DNA of 64,000 nucleotides from Candidatus Sulfopaludibacter sp. SbA3 (GCA_945913285.1 CAMEDD010000001.1:1-64000); one strand, 5' to 3'; positions 54,635 through 63,672 are shown, counted from the stretch's first letter. The notes: generated by a model from the sequence alone, not told the origin. Numbers and translations: made by a program.

Positions 54635-55521
54635 CGGAAGATCTTCGGCTTCTTGGCCTGGAAACGCACGCCCGCTTCACGGTAGCGCGGTCCCTTGCCA
54701 TCAGGCGCGAGCGCGTAAGTTTTCTCGCGCAGGAATTCCATAAGGCCGCGGCGCTTGCCGGCTGCCTCGAGCGCGTCGGGCGTCAGCGTCTCGCCGATTT
54801 CGACGCGGAGCGTCTTGCCCATGCGGCGGCGCACTTCGCGGAAGACGAGTGCGAGACGAAGCTCCAATGACAGGTGCGACGCGATCTGGAATAGGCGCGA
54901 GTTCTGGCCATCGAAGAAAATCGGCGTCACGTGCGCGCCGCTCTGGGTGATGAGTTTGGCGGTGAACGGCTTCCACTCATCATCGACTGCGAGCGGATCA
55001 AACGGACGGGGCGTTGTCGCCACGCCGCCGCTCGGGAAGACGACGATACAACCGCCGCCCTTGACATGCGCGAGCGCTGCCTTGCGCATGGCGACGTTCG
55101 CCTCGACCGCCTCGCGTGTGCCGCCAAAATTGACGGGGAGCAGATAGGGGCGCGCCTCGGGGACACCGTCAAGAACCGAGTTCGTCAGCACCTTGAAATC
55201 GGGCCGGCGCAAACTGATCAGCCAACTGATGACCAGCCCGTCCAACACGCCGAAGGGATGGTTTGCGACGACCACCAGCGGGCCGTCACGCGGGATCGCC
55301 GCGTGACGGCTGGCCGAGAATTGCACATCAAGGTCCAGCAGCCGTATCGCCGCTTCGAAGAAGGGCACGTCGTGCGCGAGGTGGTCGCGGTAATGCTCGT
55401 AGAGCTGGTTGATCTTGGGCTGACCCGAAAAACGCTCCACCGCGCGCACGAGACGGCGCTTCAGCGGATCGTCAAAGTAGGCTGCGTAAGAAAGTTCCCG
55501 CTCAACCTCAATCGCCGTCAT
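54631..55521 (-). CDS. Lysophospholipid acyltransferase family protein
   Basis: A 296-residue PlsC-like acyltransferase. The block I motif appears as NHPFGVLDG, a variant of HxxxxD with His and Asp kept. Block III is VFPSGGVAT. It is soluble or peripheral and acylates a lysophospholipid or a similar lipid; similar proteins process ornithine lipids or other polar lipids. ATG overlaps the upstream acyl-CoA dehydrogenase stop (ATGA), and its stop overlaps the yjbR-like start, giving a coupled three-gene unit. Confidence 0.9.
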   Translation of the reverse strand: MTAIEVERELSYAAYFDDPLKRRLVRAVERFSGQPKINQLYEHYRDHLAHDVPFFEAAIRLLDLDVQFSASRHAAIPRDGPLVVVANHPFGVLDGLVISWLISLRRPDFKVLTNSVLDGVPEARPYLLPVNFGGTREAVEANVAMRKAALAHVKGGGCIVVFPSGGVATTPRPFDPLAVDDEWKPFTAKLITQSGAHVTPIFFDGQNSRLFQIASHLSLELRLALVFREVRRRMGKTLRVEIGETLTPDALEAAGKRRGLMEFLREKTYALAPDGKGPRYREAGVRFQAKKPKIFR

Positions 55522-56681
55522 AGCCGCCACATCCGCGCTAGGTTGTTCTTCTGCATGTCGGACGAGCCGCCGACAATTGGCATGCCCAGCAGGTCGCGCA
55601 CGTTGCGCTCTATGTCATAAGCGTCCGAGAGACCATAGGCGCCGATCACTTGCTGGCTTGCAAGGGCGATCTCGACACCGGTATCAGCGACGAACAGTTT
55701 CGCCATAGCGGTTTCCGCCGAGCAGGGCTTGCCTTCGCTGGCGAGCCAGGCGGCATGGTAGAGCATGTGGCGGCAGGCCGCGAGTTTCGTGCGTGCCGTG
55801 ACAAGTTTGTGCGCGACCGCCTGATGCTTGCCGATCGGCTTTCCGAACTGCACGCGCTCTCCCGCATAGCGCCAGGCCTCGTCAAGCGCGGCGCGGGCGA
55901 GCCCGTAAGCAACCGCTGTAATCTCGATCTTCTCGACGTCGAGCGCGCGGCCCGCGAGCGCTTCCCAGCCCTTGTTCCACTTGTCCGGCCCGCCGACGAT
56001 GGCGCTTTCCGGCAGGCGCACGTCATCGAGATATACATCCATCGAATGGGTGTAGCGCAGGTTCGCGTGCTCGATGGGCTGCATTGTGACGCCCTTGGCA
56101 TTCGTCGGCACAAGGACGAAGGTAAGATTTCCATGCCGGTCTCCGGGCTCTCCCGAGCGACAGAGACAATAGATATAGTCGGACCAGTCAGCGCCCGTGC
56201 ACCAGCGCTTGGCACCCTTGATGATGAGCTCGCCGCCCTTGCGCTCGACCCGCGTCTCTGCGCTCGGCAGGTCCCCGCCGACATTCGGCTCCGAGAGGCC
56301 GTAGCAAAGGAACATCTCACCGCGCGCGAGCTTCGGCAGCAGTTCTTCCTTCTGCTCATCTGACCCGTTCTCGGAAATGTTCAGCCCGCCATAGAAGGCC
56401 GCGTGGATGTATGGGCCGGCCATGCTGGACCCGCCCTGGCAGAGTTCATCGATGACGGCGGCGGCGGCATAGATATCCTCGCCCTGCCCGCCATAGGCTT
56501 CCGGGATCGTCAGGCCGATGAGGCCCATCTCGGCAATTTCGCGGAACAGACTTCGGTCCCAGGTCGCTGCCTTGTCCCACTCGCGGCGCTTCTCGCGCGG
56601 CATCTTGTCGGCCACCCAGCGCGACAGCTGGCGGCGGATTTCGGTCACGTGACCCGGTTCGGAAGCGTAAAATGTACTCAT
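55518..56681 (-). CDS. Acyl-CoA dehydrogenase
   Basis: A 387-residue acyl-CoA dehydrogenase. The FAD/substrate signature LCYGLSEPNVGGDLPS, the KGAKRWCTGADWSDY segment and the C-terminal QQVIGAYGLSDAYDIERNVRDL are clear. The catalytic base position lies in the last 30 residues, where GGSSDMQKN is seen. It oxidises acyl-CoA to enoyl-CoA with FAD and passes electrons to ETF. It starts a unit with the acyltransferase gene. Confidence 0.93.
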   Translation of the reverse strand: MSTFYASEPGHVTEIRRQLSRWVADKMPREKRREWDKAATWDRSLFREIAEMGLIGLTIPEAYGGQGEDIYAAAAVIDELCQGGSSMAGPYIHAAFYGGLNISENGSDEQKEELLPKLARGEMFLCYGLSEPNVGGDLPSAETRVERKGGELIIKGAKRWCTGADWSDYIYCLCRSGEPGDRHGNLTFVLVPTNAKGVTMQPIEHANLRYTHSMDVYLDDVRLPESAIVGGPDKWNKGWEALAGRALDVEKIEITAVAYGLARAALDEAWRYAGERVQFGKPIGKHQAVAHKLVTARTKLAACRHMLYHAAWLASEGKPCSAETAMAKLFVADTGVEIALASQQVIGAYGLSDAYDIERNVRDLLGMPIVGGSSDMQKNNLARMWRL

Positions 56682-56695
56682 CTGGCTGTTTTGGC

Positions 56696-57613
56696 CTACC
56701 GTCCGATTTCGTCAAGCACGAAGGGTGTTGTCTGGTAGGTCTGGTTGATCCAGTTGCCGAAGAGGAGGTGGGCGTGGCTGCGCCAGCGGTTCTGCGGCTG
56801 GGTGGAGGGATCATCGCCGGGGAAGTAATTGTGCGGCACGTGGATCGGCTTGCCCGCCGCCCGGTCGCGCTCGAACTCCTCCTTGAGGGAGAGCGAATCG
56901 TATTCGATATGGTTGAACATGAAGAGGCTGCGCGAGGCGGCATGTTCGATCAGGCAGGGCCCGACCGTTCCAGAATCGATCAGCAGGCGGAGCTCCGGCT
57001 GCGTGACGACATCGCCGCGGCGTACTTCCGTCCAGCGCGATACGGGCACCTGAAAGTCGTCCGAGAAACCGGACAGATAAGCTGAGGCTGGATCGAGGTT
57101 CCTGTGCCGGAAGACGCCGAATGCCTTGGAGCCGAGCGGATATTTAGGAACAGAATGGAAGTGCCAGGCCGCGGCCATCGCGCCCCAGCAAATGTAGAAG
57201 GGCGAATGCACATTCGTCCGTGTCCAGTCGAATATCTGCGTCAACTCCCGCCAGTAGGACACCTCTTCGAAAGGCATCTGCTCGACGGGCGCGCCGGTGA
57301 CGATGAATCCGTCGAACTTGCGATCCCTGATCTCGTCCCAGGTCTGGTAGAAACTGATGAGGTGGTCCTGCGGCGTGTTCTTGGGCTGATGGCCGCCGAC
57401 ACGCACCAGGGTGAGTTCCACCTGCAGCGGCGTTGCTCCGATCAGGCGCGCCAGCTGCGTCTCCGTGCGGATCTTGTTCGGCATCAGGTTCAGAAGGCCG
57501 ATCTGCAAGGGGCGGATATCCTGGCGCACGGCGTCGGCTTCGCGCAGGACCGCAACGCCCTCGTGCTTCAGCGTTTCCGCGGCAGGCAGCGTATCTGGAA
57601 TCCGGATCGGCAT
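56696..57613 (-). CDS. metA: Homoserine O-acyltransferase, probably acetyl-CoA-specific
   Basis: A 305-residue MetA-family enzyme. The nucleophile is Cys142 in [28 protein letters not shown] and the later [10 protein letters not shown] are standard. Position 111, which selects the acyl donor, is Glu (GAPVEQMPF), as in acetyl-CoA-using enzymes, whereas E. coli has Gly for succinyl-CoA. It acylates homoserine in methionine synthesis. A SAM-II riboswitch lies upstream. ATG at 57613 has AGGA about nine bases before it; the open frame continues through the riboswitch but is not translated there. Confidence 0.95.
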   Translation of the reverse strand: MPIRIPDTLPAAETLKHEGVAVLREADAVRQDIRPLQIGLLNLMPNKIRTETQLARLIGATPLQVELTLVRVGGHQPKNTPQDHLISFYQTWDEIRDRKFDGFIVTGAPVEQMPFEEVSYWRELTQIFDWTRTNVHSPFYICWGAMAAAWHFHSVPKYPLGSKAFGVFRHRNLDPASAYLSGFSDDFQVPVSRWTEVRRGDVVTQPELRLLIDSGTVGPCLIEHAASRSLFMFNHIEYDSLSLKEEFERDRAAGKPIHVPHNYFPGDDPSTQPQNRWRSHAHLLFGNWINQTYQTTPFVLDEIGR

Positions 57614-57645
57614 CGCGTTCAGTCCTCGTCGGCCCGCTTCAGGCT

Positions 57646-57699
57646 TCAAACGCGTCGCACAGGGGAGACAGGCAGGCCGCCAGGCGGCAGCACATGCAT
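57646..57699 (-). CDS. Possible leader peptide ORF after the SAM-II riboswitch
   Basis: An 18-codon frame, [17 protein letters not shown] then TGA. Its ATG is five bases after AAAGGG, which is part of the riboswitch 3' strand. It is in a different frame from metA and stops 32 bases before the metA ATG. A GGC-rich hairpin (GCCGCC/GGCGGC) lies inside. If translated it could link SAM sensing to metA; it may equally be chance. Confidence 0.3.
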   Translation of the reverse strand: MHVLPPGGLPVSPVRRV

Positions 57700-57705
57700 C
57701 TCGGC

Positions 57706-57760
57706 CCTTTAGCGACTTGTTTAACGTGGCTGCAAGCCGGCCGGCCAAATCACCACGCCA
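57706..57760 (-). promoter_or_regulatory. SAM-II riboswitch (metA motif)
   Basis: On the minus strand the sequence runs CGTGGTGATTTGG, then GCTTGCAGCCACG and TTAAACAAGTCGCTAAAGG. This is the conserved SAM-II aptamer: P1 pairs CGTGG with CCACG, and the later AAGTCGCTAAAGG forms the pseudoknot with the loop. SAM-II RNAs sense S-adenosylmethionine upstream of methionine genes of alphaproteobacteria. Here it controls metA, whose ATG is 93 bases downstream. The 3' strand contains AAAGGG, so binding may hide a Shine-Dalgarno sequence. Confidence 0.93.
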
Positions 57761-57908
57761 CGCACTTAGTATGGCGCCAGCGCGGCGTCAAACCCTGCGG
57801 CGCAAGCGTCGGGCGTTCCCGCCCGCTAAGCGTGCCAAAGCCGACCAGGGCCGCCCAGGCGATCAAGGCCAGGAGCGTGCAAACCGCAATCAATCCTACC
57901 CGGCGCAT
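57750..57908 (-). CDS. Small single-pass membrane protein upstream of the riboswitch
   Basis: 52 residues, with one hydrophobic segment ([21 protein letters not shown]) after a basic start and a basic, Trp-containing tail. GGAGAGG stands four bases before ATG, which argues for translation. The last codons run into the P1 stem of the SAM-II riboswitch. No family recognised. Confidence 0.4.
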   Translation of the reverse strand: MRRVGLIAVCTLLALIAWAALVGFGTLSGRERPTLAPQGLTPRWRHTKCVAW

Positions 57909-57980
57909 TGCACCTCTCCACCGGGCTCCAGACAACGCAACCTTGCGCTCATCGACTTTGGTAATTGAGCTGCGCAGCCC

Positions 57981-58406
57981 TCATCTTCCCGCTGCGGCGC
58001 GGTCAGAACGCCACCAGCCCTTGATCGACAGGCCGCGCGCCGGACTCATGCCCGCAAGCACGAGCAGCCCTGCCAAAATCCCCAGATTCTTGATGAAGTT
58101 CTGCATCTCCCGCTCGCTGGAAACGCCTTCATGCGAATTCCAGAAATCGTGCAGCAGAAGGTTGACCAGCATAATGTAGACAACAAAGCCGATCGCAACC
58201 AGCCGGACGTGGCGACCGAAAATCAGCGCCAGCCCTCCCGCGACATTCGTGCCGGCGGCAATCCACATCAGTGGCTCTGCCATTGATACGTTGTGCGCCT
58301 CCATCAGGGCGACATGCATTTCGGGCGCCGCAAATTTCATCAGGCCCGGGACCAAGAAATACAGGCCGAGCAGGAAGCGCCCGGCAAGGATCATTCCATT
58401 GGACAT
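57981..58406 (-). CDS. DoxX family membrane protein
   Basis: A 141-residue DoxX protein with four hydrophobic segments. The N-terminal GRFLLGLYFLVPGLMKFAAP is the family's first helix with its usual Gly-Leu pattern. DoxX proteins are small membrane proteins linked to redox or sulfur metabolism in some bacteria. It starts 3 bases after the upstream enoyl-CoA hydratase gene stop, so it is probably in one operon with it. Confidence 0.9.
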   Translation of the reverse strand: MSNGMILAGRFLLGLYFLVPGLMKFAAPEMHVALMEAHNVSMAEPLMWIAAGTNVAGGLALIFGRHVRLVAIGFVVYIMLVNLLLHDFWNSHEGVSSEREMQNFIKNLGILAGLLVLAGMSPARGLSIKGWWRSDRAAAGR

Positions 58407-58409
58407 GAC

Positions 58410-59222
58410 CTATTCCCCCGTCAGCTTTGGAGCGCGTTTTTCCTTGAAGGCGGTGACGGCTTCGCGCCGGTCATGGAGGTAGTTCGAGACGCTTTCCCAG
58501 CCGATGCTGGCGTCCATCAGCTGCGCGGCGAGCGCGCGCAGCGGGATGTTCGCGGTCGTCTTCGTCCAGCGCACCGCCCATTTCGGATTGGCTAGGATCT
58601 TGCCCGCGATCTCATCCACTTTCGCGTCGAGCTCTGCGGCGGGGACGGCGTAGTTAATGAGGCCGAGGCGCTGGGCCTCTTTTGCGTCGAGCAGGTCGCC
58701 TGTCATCAGGAGTTCCTTGGCCTTGGCGAAACCGATCAGCTGCGGCCAGATCAGCGCGCCGCCATCGCCCGCGACGAGGCCGACCTTCACATGCGGGTCG
58801 CCGATCTTCGCCGTCTCGTCGGCGATGATCACATCGCATAGTAGCGCGAGCGTTGCACCAAGCCCCGCAGCGGCGCCGTTCATCCGGCAGAGGATGGGCT
58901 TCTCCATCTGCAGCAGGGTGACGACGATCTGCTTGGCGTCCCATCCGATGGCGCGGAAGCGCTCCGGGTGGGCGATCTGTTCTTCGAACCAGTCAAAATC
59001 CCCGCCCGCACAAAATGCGCGGCCCTTGCCCGACAGGATGATGAGGTCGCTTTGCGTGTCACGTTGCAGGCAGTTGAACACCAGCGCCAGCTCGGTATGC
59101 ATTGCCTCGTCCACACCATTGACGGGATGCGACGAGGTGATGAAAGCCGTCAGCACACGCCCTTTCCGCTCAAAAGTGAAGCGCTCCCATTTGTCCTTGG
59201 TGATGTCGTAACTCGCGCTCAT
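58410..59222 (-). CDS. Enoyl-CoA hydratase/isomerase family protein
   Basis: A 270-residue crotonase. The first oxyanion loop is GKGRAFCAGGDFDWF, the second is MNGAAAGLGATLALLCDVIIAD, then KVGLVAGDGGALIWPQLIG. The usual catalytic Glu pair is altered: the loop has GDGGALIW, with Asp in one place. The reaction may be hydration, isomerisation or decarboxylation of acyl-CoA. ATG at 59222; the DoxX gene follows directly. Confidence 0.9.
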   Translation of the reverse strand: MSASYDITKDKWERFTFERKGRVLTAFITSSHPVNGVDEAMHTELALVFNCLQRDTQSDLIILSGKGRAFCAGGDFDWFEEQIAHPERFRAIGWDAKQIVVTLLQMEKPILCRMNGAAAGLGATLALLCDVIIADETAKIGDPHVKVGLVAGDGGALIWPQLIGFAKAKELLMTGDLLDAKEAQRLGLINYAVPAAELDAKVDEIAGKILANPKWAVRWTKTTANIPLRALAAQLMDASIGWESVSNYLHDRREAVTAFKEKRAPKLTGE

Positions 59223-59332
59223 GGCTGCCTCCTGTTTCCTGCCGCCAACCTAACCCGGCCAGCGGCAATGTCACGGGGATGACGGCAAACTCGCGCCAGG
59301 CTAGGAAATGGCCTCAAAAGGAGCCCCCCCAT

Positions 59333-59680
59333 ATGCCAAAAGACACCCTCTTCCTTCTGCCACCTGGCTTTGCCGCAAATGGCCAGCGCGAATTCTGTCC
59401 GGAATGTGCCGAGCTCTGGGGTGTGATCTCATGGTACCCGGCCCTCAAGGAGACACTGGACATCGTCTATGTCGCAATCGACCATCCCCGCGCCCAGATC
59501 ACGTCGCTTCTCGGCGATGGGCGCCACAACGCGCCCACTCTCGTGCTGCATGAAGGCAGCCCGCGCGGGGAGGGCGTGACTTATTCCGAGAGTAACGGCC
59601 GCGCCTTCCTGCCTTCCGCCCGGTCCATCGCACGACACTTAGCTGCCTTGCACGGTACGCCGGTTCCACGCGGGCACTGA
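59333..59680 (+). CDS. DUF3088 family protein
   Basis: A 115-residue DUF3088 protein. The thioredoxin-like start DTLFLLPPGFA is followed by FCPEC, a Cys pair, then the VYVAIDHPRAQ and APTLVLHEG segments. The fold suggests a redox or metal role, but none is known. AAGGAG lies nine bases upstream of the ATG. It is divergent from the enoyl-CoA hydratase gene. Confidence 0.85.
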   Translation: MPKDTLFLLPPGFAANGQREFCPECAELWGVISWYPALKETLDIVYVAIDHPRAQITSLLGDGRHNAPTLVLHEGSPRGEGVTYSESNGRAFLPSARSIARHLAALHGTPVPRGH

Positions 59681-59718
59681 CCCCGCCTGGTCCCGCCAGA
59701 GCTGGCCAGAGAGCAGCC

Positions 59719-60267
59719 CTATTGAGCTTGTGTGACCGTCACGCTTGCAGGCGGCACGTCGTCCATAACTGCCGTCCAGTTAACGATCACGCGGCGGGTT
59801 TGGCTGCCCATTTCTGCCGTCGCTTCATCGATGGTGGTTTCGGTGATCTCGAGGTCAACGCGGCCCGGCGCGTCAGACAGAATGCGATAGTCGATGAAGT
59901 TGCCAACGGGAAAAACGACCCAGTCGCCGCCCGGGCCGATATAGAATGCAATGTAAGTATACAGACCGTTTGCTGCCGGATCGCCGCCGGCGGTGCCGAA
60001 CAGCTTGACGCCGGCGCCCTCGTCCTGGTTCTCCAGGAAGTCAACATTCACGACAGACGCCGCGGCGCTGGCATACTCGGTCGTCTCAACCGCCAATGCC
60101 TGCGGTTCGCCTGCGGCAACCAAGGCCCCGGCCGCGGGCACTTCAGCCAGAGAGGCCGGCGCATCTTGCGTGGCAGGTTCGCCAGGCGCGGAGACGACGT
60201 CCGGTCCACAGGCCGCCAGAACGGCGAAAAGGCTGGACGCCAAAATGGCGCTGAAGTGCTTCTGCAT
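59719..60267 (-). CDS. Hypothetical lipoprotein
   Basis: A 182-residue protein with lipobox VLAAC (Cys20). A Pro/Ala-rich linker of about 45 residues follows, then a beta-rich domain with GLYTYIAFYIGPGGDWVVFPVGNF and an acidic IDEATAEMGSQTRRV section. No family recognised. The ATG has GGGGAG nine bases upstream. Probably anchored in the outer or inner membrane. Confidence 0.75.
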   Translation of the reverse strand: MQKHFSAILASSLFAVLAACGPDVVSAPGEPATQDAPASLAEVPAAGALVAAGEPQALAVETTEYASAAASVVNVDFLENQDEGAGVKLFGTAGGDPAANGLYTYIAFYIGPGGDWVVFPVGNFIDYRILSDAPGRVDLEITETTIDEATAEMGSQTRRVIVNWTAVMDDVPPASVTVTQAQ

Positions 60268-60431
60268 GAGCTGGTCTCCCCGGATCGTGACCTGATCCTG
60301 CAATTAAGCGATTACGCCGCATCTGAACAGGGCTTGAGCAGATCAGCGGTCGGTCGATCAGGCTCGAGACTTGCCTCCCGCAAGGGAATAGGCGTCTTGT
60401 AGGGGATCAAAATCGCTACAGGAGACCTCTC

Positions 60432-61370
60432 ATGGCCGCAGCGCCCGTGAAAACCCGCATCACCGACATGCTCGGCATCGAGAAACCGATCATCCAGGCC
60501 GCGATGGGCTGGATTGCCCGGTCGCAACTCTCCTCGGCGGTCTCGAACGCCGGGAGCATGGGCATCATCGAGACGTCCTCCGGCGAACTCGACGCAGTGC
60601 GCGAAGAAATCCGGAAGATGAAAACGCTGACCACCAAGCCCTTCGGCGTGAACGTCGCCCAGGCGTTTGTTCGCGACCCGAACATCATTTCCTTCATCAT
60701 CGACCAGGGCATCAAGTTCGTCACGACCTCGGCCGGCGACCCGATGAAGTACACGGGCACGCTGAAGGATGCGGGCTTGACCGTATTCCATGTCGTCCCC
60801 TCCCTGGCTGGCGCCCTGCGCGCGGTCGAGGCCGGAGTGGACGGCCTGATCGTCGAGGGCGGCGAAGGCGGCGGGTTCAAGAACCCCAAGGACGTCGCCT
60901 CGATGGTGCTGATCCCGCAGGTCTGCGAGAAGGTCTCGGTGCCCGTGGTCGCCGCCGGCGGCATCATGGACGGGCGCACGATGGCGGCGGCGTTCGCCCT
61001 CGGCGCCGAAGGCGTGCTGATGGGCACGCGCATCCTCTCATCCGCCGAAAGCCCGGTGTACGCCAACTGGAAGGACGCCATCGTCAGCGCCGATTCCACC
61101 GACACCGTGTTCCTGAACCGGCAAGGCCCGGGCCCTGCCCTGCGCGCCCTGCGCACCGAGCGCACCACCCGCCTCGAGAAAGACGGCAGCCCCAATATCT
61201 TCGGCGAATTTGCAGGCACTCAGGCCGTCTATTTCGGCGGCGACCTTGAAGCCGGCATCGCCCTTACCGGCCAGGTGGCCGGGCGTATCACCGACGTGAA
61301 GCCCATCGCCCAGATCTTCGGGGAAACGCTCGAGGAATACCACCGGGTGGTCTCCAAGTTGCCGCGCTGA
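60432..61370 (+). CDS. Nitronate monooxygenase family protein
   Basis: A 312-residue FMN-dependent NMO/2-nitropropane dioxygenase-like protein. MLGIEKPIIQAAMGWIA is the N-terminal barrel signature, then GVDGLIVEGGEGGGFK, VPVVAAGGIMDGRTMAAAFALGAEGVLMGTRI (phosphate-binding end of the barrel). Class assignment within NMO is uncertain; related enzymes can be enoyl reductases. GGAG precedes the ATG. Monocistronic. Confidence 0.92.
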   Translation: MAAAPVKTRITDMLGIEKPIIQAAMGWIARSQLSSAVSNAGSMGIIETSSGELDAVREEIRKMKTLTTKPFGVNVAQAFVRDPNIISFIIDQGIKFVTTSAGDPMKYTGTLKDAGLTVFHVVPSLAGALRAVEAGVDGLIVEGGEGGGFKNPKDVASMVLIPQVCEKVSVPVVAAGGIMDGRTMAAAFALGAEGVLMGTRILSSAESPVYANWKDAIVSADSTDTVFLNRQGPGPALRALRTERTTRLEKDGSPNIFGEFAGTQAVYFGGDLEAGIALTGQVAGRITDVKPIAQIFGETLEEYHRVVSKLPR

Positions 61371-61436
61371 CGCAGCCTCTGGCCATTGCGCAACGCAGCC
61401 GTTACATCATCACAAAGCCGCATAGAAGGAAGCGTG

Positions 61437-63620
61437 ATGAAGATGACTGAAGCTCTGAAGGGCGGCGCGGCCGCTCTGGTCCTCGTTGCAACGGCCGCCT
61501 GCAGTGGCGCAGATTCAGGCGCGCCGGCCGAGACCGTCGCTGTTCAGATCGAACTGCCCGAAATCACGGTGACGGACGCGGAACTCGCCGGAAACCCCTT
61601 CCGTTCCGACTGGACTGGCCCGTATGGCGCGCCGCCCTTCGCCGAGATCAAGACGGAGCATTTCAAGCCGGCCATCCTGAAAGGCATTCTCGAGGCGCGC
61701 GCCGATATTCAGGCCATCGTGGACAATACCGAAGAGCCAACCTTCGAGAACACCATCCTCGCCCTCGAACGCTCCAACCAGTCGCTGAACAAGGTGATGA
61801 ACGTCTTCGGCAACCTGTCGAACACCGACACCAATGACGAGATCCAGGCGCTCGAAGCCGAGATCTATCCGATGCTGACCCGCGAAGGCGACGCAGTCAC
61901 GTTCAACCCGAAACTCTTTGCCCGCGTGAAGACGGCGTACGACCAGAAGGACCGCCTCGGCCTGGACGAACAGGAAGCACGCCTTCTCGAACTCACCCAC
62001 CGCAACTTCGTGCGCGCAGGCGCAGCGCTGGCGCCGGACGTTCAGGCCGAAGTTGCGAAAATCAACGAGGAACTCTCAGGCCTGACGACGCAGTACGGCC
62101 AGAACCTGCTCGCCGAAACGAAGGCCTTCAAACTAGAAGTGACTGACCCTTCCCGTCTCGGCGGCCTGACTGACGACTTCCGCAACGCGCTGAAAGTGGA
62201 CGCCGAAAACAAGTGGGTCGTGGGCCTCGACCGCTCCGTGTACGAAGGGTTCATGACCAGCGCGAATGACCGCGAGCTGCGCAAACAGCTGTTTGACGGT
62301 TACCGCCTGCGCGCAGATTCGGGCGAGTTCGACAATGGCACGCTCGCGATCAAGATCGCGCAGCTGCGCGCCAAGCGCGCCGAGCTGATGGGCTATCAGA
62401 GCCACGCCCACTACGTGCTTCAGAACCGTATGGCCCGCACGCCGGAGGCGGCGCTGGAATTCCTGGTGAAGGTGCTGGAACCCGGCCTCGTGCGCGCCGC
62501 CGAAGAAAAATCCGACATGGACAAGCTCGCGGGCTTCGCCATCGAAGGCCATGACTGGTGGCACTATGCGGAGAAAGTCCGCGCCGACAAATACGCCTTC
62601 GACGAGAGCCAGCTGCGCCCATACTTCGAACTGGGCCGTACCCGCGACGGCGCATTTGAAGTGGCCGCGCGGCTGTTCAACATCACGCTCGAGCCTGTCG
62701 AGGTCGCGGGCTGGCATCCGGGCGTGGAAGCCTTCGACGTGAAGGATAACGAGACGGGCGAACATCTCGGCCTGTTCATGATGGACCAGTTCTCGCGCGA
62801 TTCGAAACGCGGCGGCGCCTGGATGAGCGCTTACCGCGAAGCGTCTGCTCTGGATGGCAAGACCATCCGGCCGATTATCACTAACAACATGAACATGGTG
62901 CCGCCCGCCGACGGCCAGCCCGCGCTGATGTCCTTCGACGAAGTGAACACGCTGTTCCATGAATTTGGCCACGGCCTGCACGGCCTGCTTACCCAGATCC
63001 GCTACCCGTCCTTCTCGGGCACGTATGGCGGCCCGGACTATGTCGAGTTCCCGGCCCAAGTTCTGGAACACTGGGCCGGTGAGCCGCAGGTGCTCGCCGA
63101 ATATGCCCGCCACTACCAGACCGGCGAAGTGATCCCGCAAGCGCTCATCGACAAGATGAACAATGCCGCGACCTTCAACCAGGGTTTCAAGACGACCGAG
63201 TACATCGCGGCCTCGCTTATCGACCTTCACTGGCACATGCTGACCGCCGAGGAGGCCGCCAGAATCACCGACGCGCGCGACTTCGAACTCGAAGTTCTGA
63301 AGAAGTACAAGATCCCCGAAGTGATCGAGCCGCGTTACCGGACGACTTATTTCTCGCACATCTTCGATGGCGGTTACGGCGCGGGCTATTATTCCTATCT
63401 GTGGGCTGAAATTCTGGATGCTGATGGTTTCGACGCATTTAAGCAATCTGGCGACATCTACAATCCGGAACTCGCCGCCAAGCTCAAGCAATGGGTGTAC
63501 GAGTCCGGCGGCCTGCGCGAGACGGGCGAACTCTACCGCAACTTCCGCGGCTCGGACCCCGGCATTGAGCCTTTGCTGCGCAATCGCGGCTTCGCGCCCC
63601 CTTCGCCTGCCGGGGGGTGA
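61437..63620 (+). CDS. M3 family metallopeptidase, lipoprotein
   Basis: A 727-residue Dcp/oligopeptidase A-type M3 peptidase. Residues 1-21 are a lipoprotein signal with VATAAC (Cys22), so it works outside the cytoplasm. The zinc site is HEFGHGLHG (His508, Glu509, His512), with the third ligand Glu downstream in the PAQVLEHW segment. It releases dipeptides or cuts short peptides. GAAGGA lies upstream of ATG. A terminator follows. It adds to the window's series of surface peptidases. Confidence 0.95.
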   Translation: MKMTEALKGGAAALVLVATAACSGADSGAPAETVAVQIELPEITVTDAELAGNPFRSDWTGPYGAPPFAEIKTEHFKPAILKGILEARADIQAIVDNTEEPTFENTILALERSNQSLNKVMNVFGNLSNTDTNDEIQALEAEIYPMLTREGDAVTFNPKLFARVKTAYDQKDRLGLDEQEARLLELTHRNFVRAGAALAPDVQAEVAKINEELSGLTTQYGQNLLAETKAFKLEVTDPSRLGGLTDDFRNALKVDAENKWVVGLDRSVYEGFMTSANDRELRKQLFDGYRLRADSGEFDNGTLAIKIAQLRAKRAELMGYQSHAHYVLQNRMARTPEAALEFLVKVLEPGLVRAAEEKSDMDKLAGFAIEGHDWWHYAEKVRADKYAFDESQLRPYFELGRTRDGAFEVAARLFNITLEPVEVAGWHPGVEAFDVKDNETGEHLGLFMMDQFSRDSKRGGAWMSAYREASALDGKTIRPIITNNMNMVPPADGQPALMSFDEVNTLFHEFGHGLHGLLTQIRYPSFSGTYGGPDYVEFPAQVLEHWAGEPQVLAEYARHYQTGEVIPQALIDKMNNAATFNQGFKTTEYIAASLIDLHWHMLTAEEAARITDARDFELEVLKKYKIPEVIEPRYRTTYFSHIFDGGYGAGYYSYLWAEILDADGFDAFKQSGDIYNPELAAKLKQWVYESGGLRETGELYRNFRGSDPGIEPLLRNRGFAPPSPAGG

Positions 63621-63643
63621 GCCCCGCGCGCTGGCTCAAAACG

Positions 63644-63672
63644 AAAACCCCGCCAGGGATGGCGGGGCTTTT
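63644..63672 (+). terminator. Terminator after the M3 peptidase
   Basis: CCCCGCCA (63648-63655) pairs with TGGCGGGG (63660-63667) around a four-base loop, with an A run before and CTTTTC after. The A run before the stem makes it a possible terminator for the convergent ptsN gene as well. Confidence 0.85.

Noticed and set aside
62133-63491. 452-codon open frame antisense to the M3 peptidase
   Set aside because: Shadow frame; no motif and no start signal.
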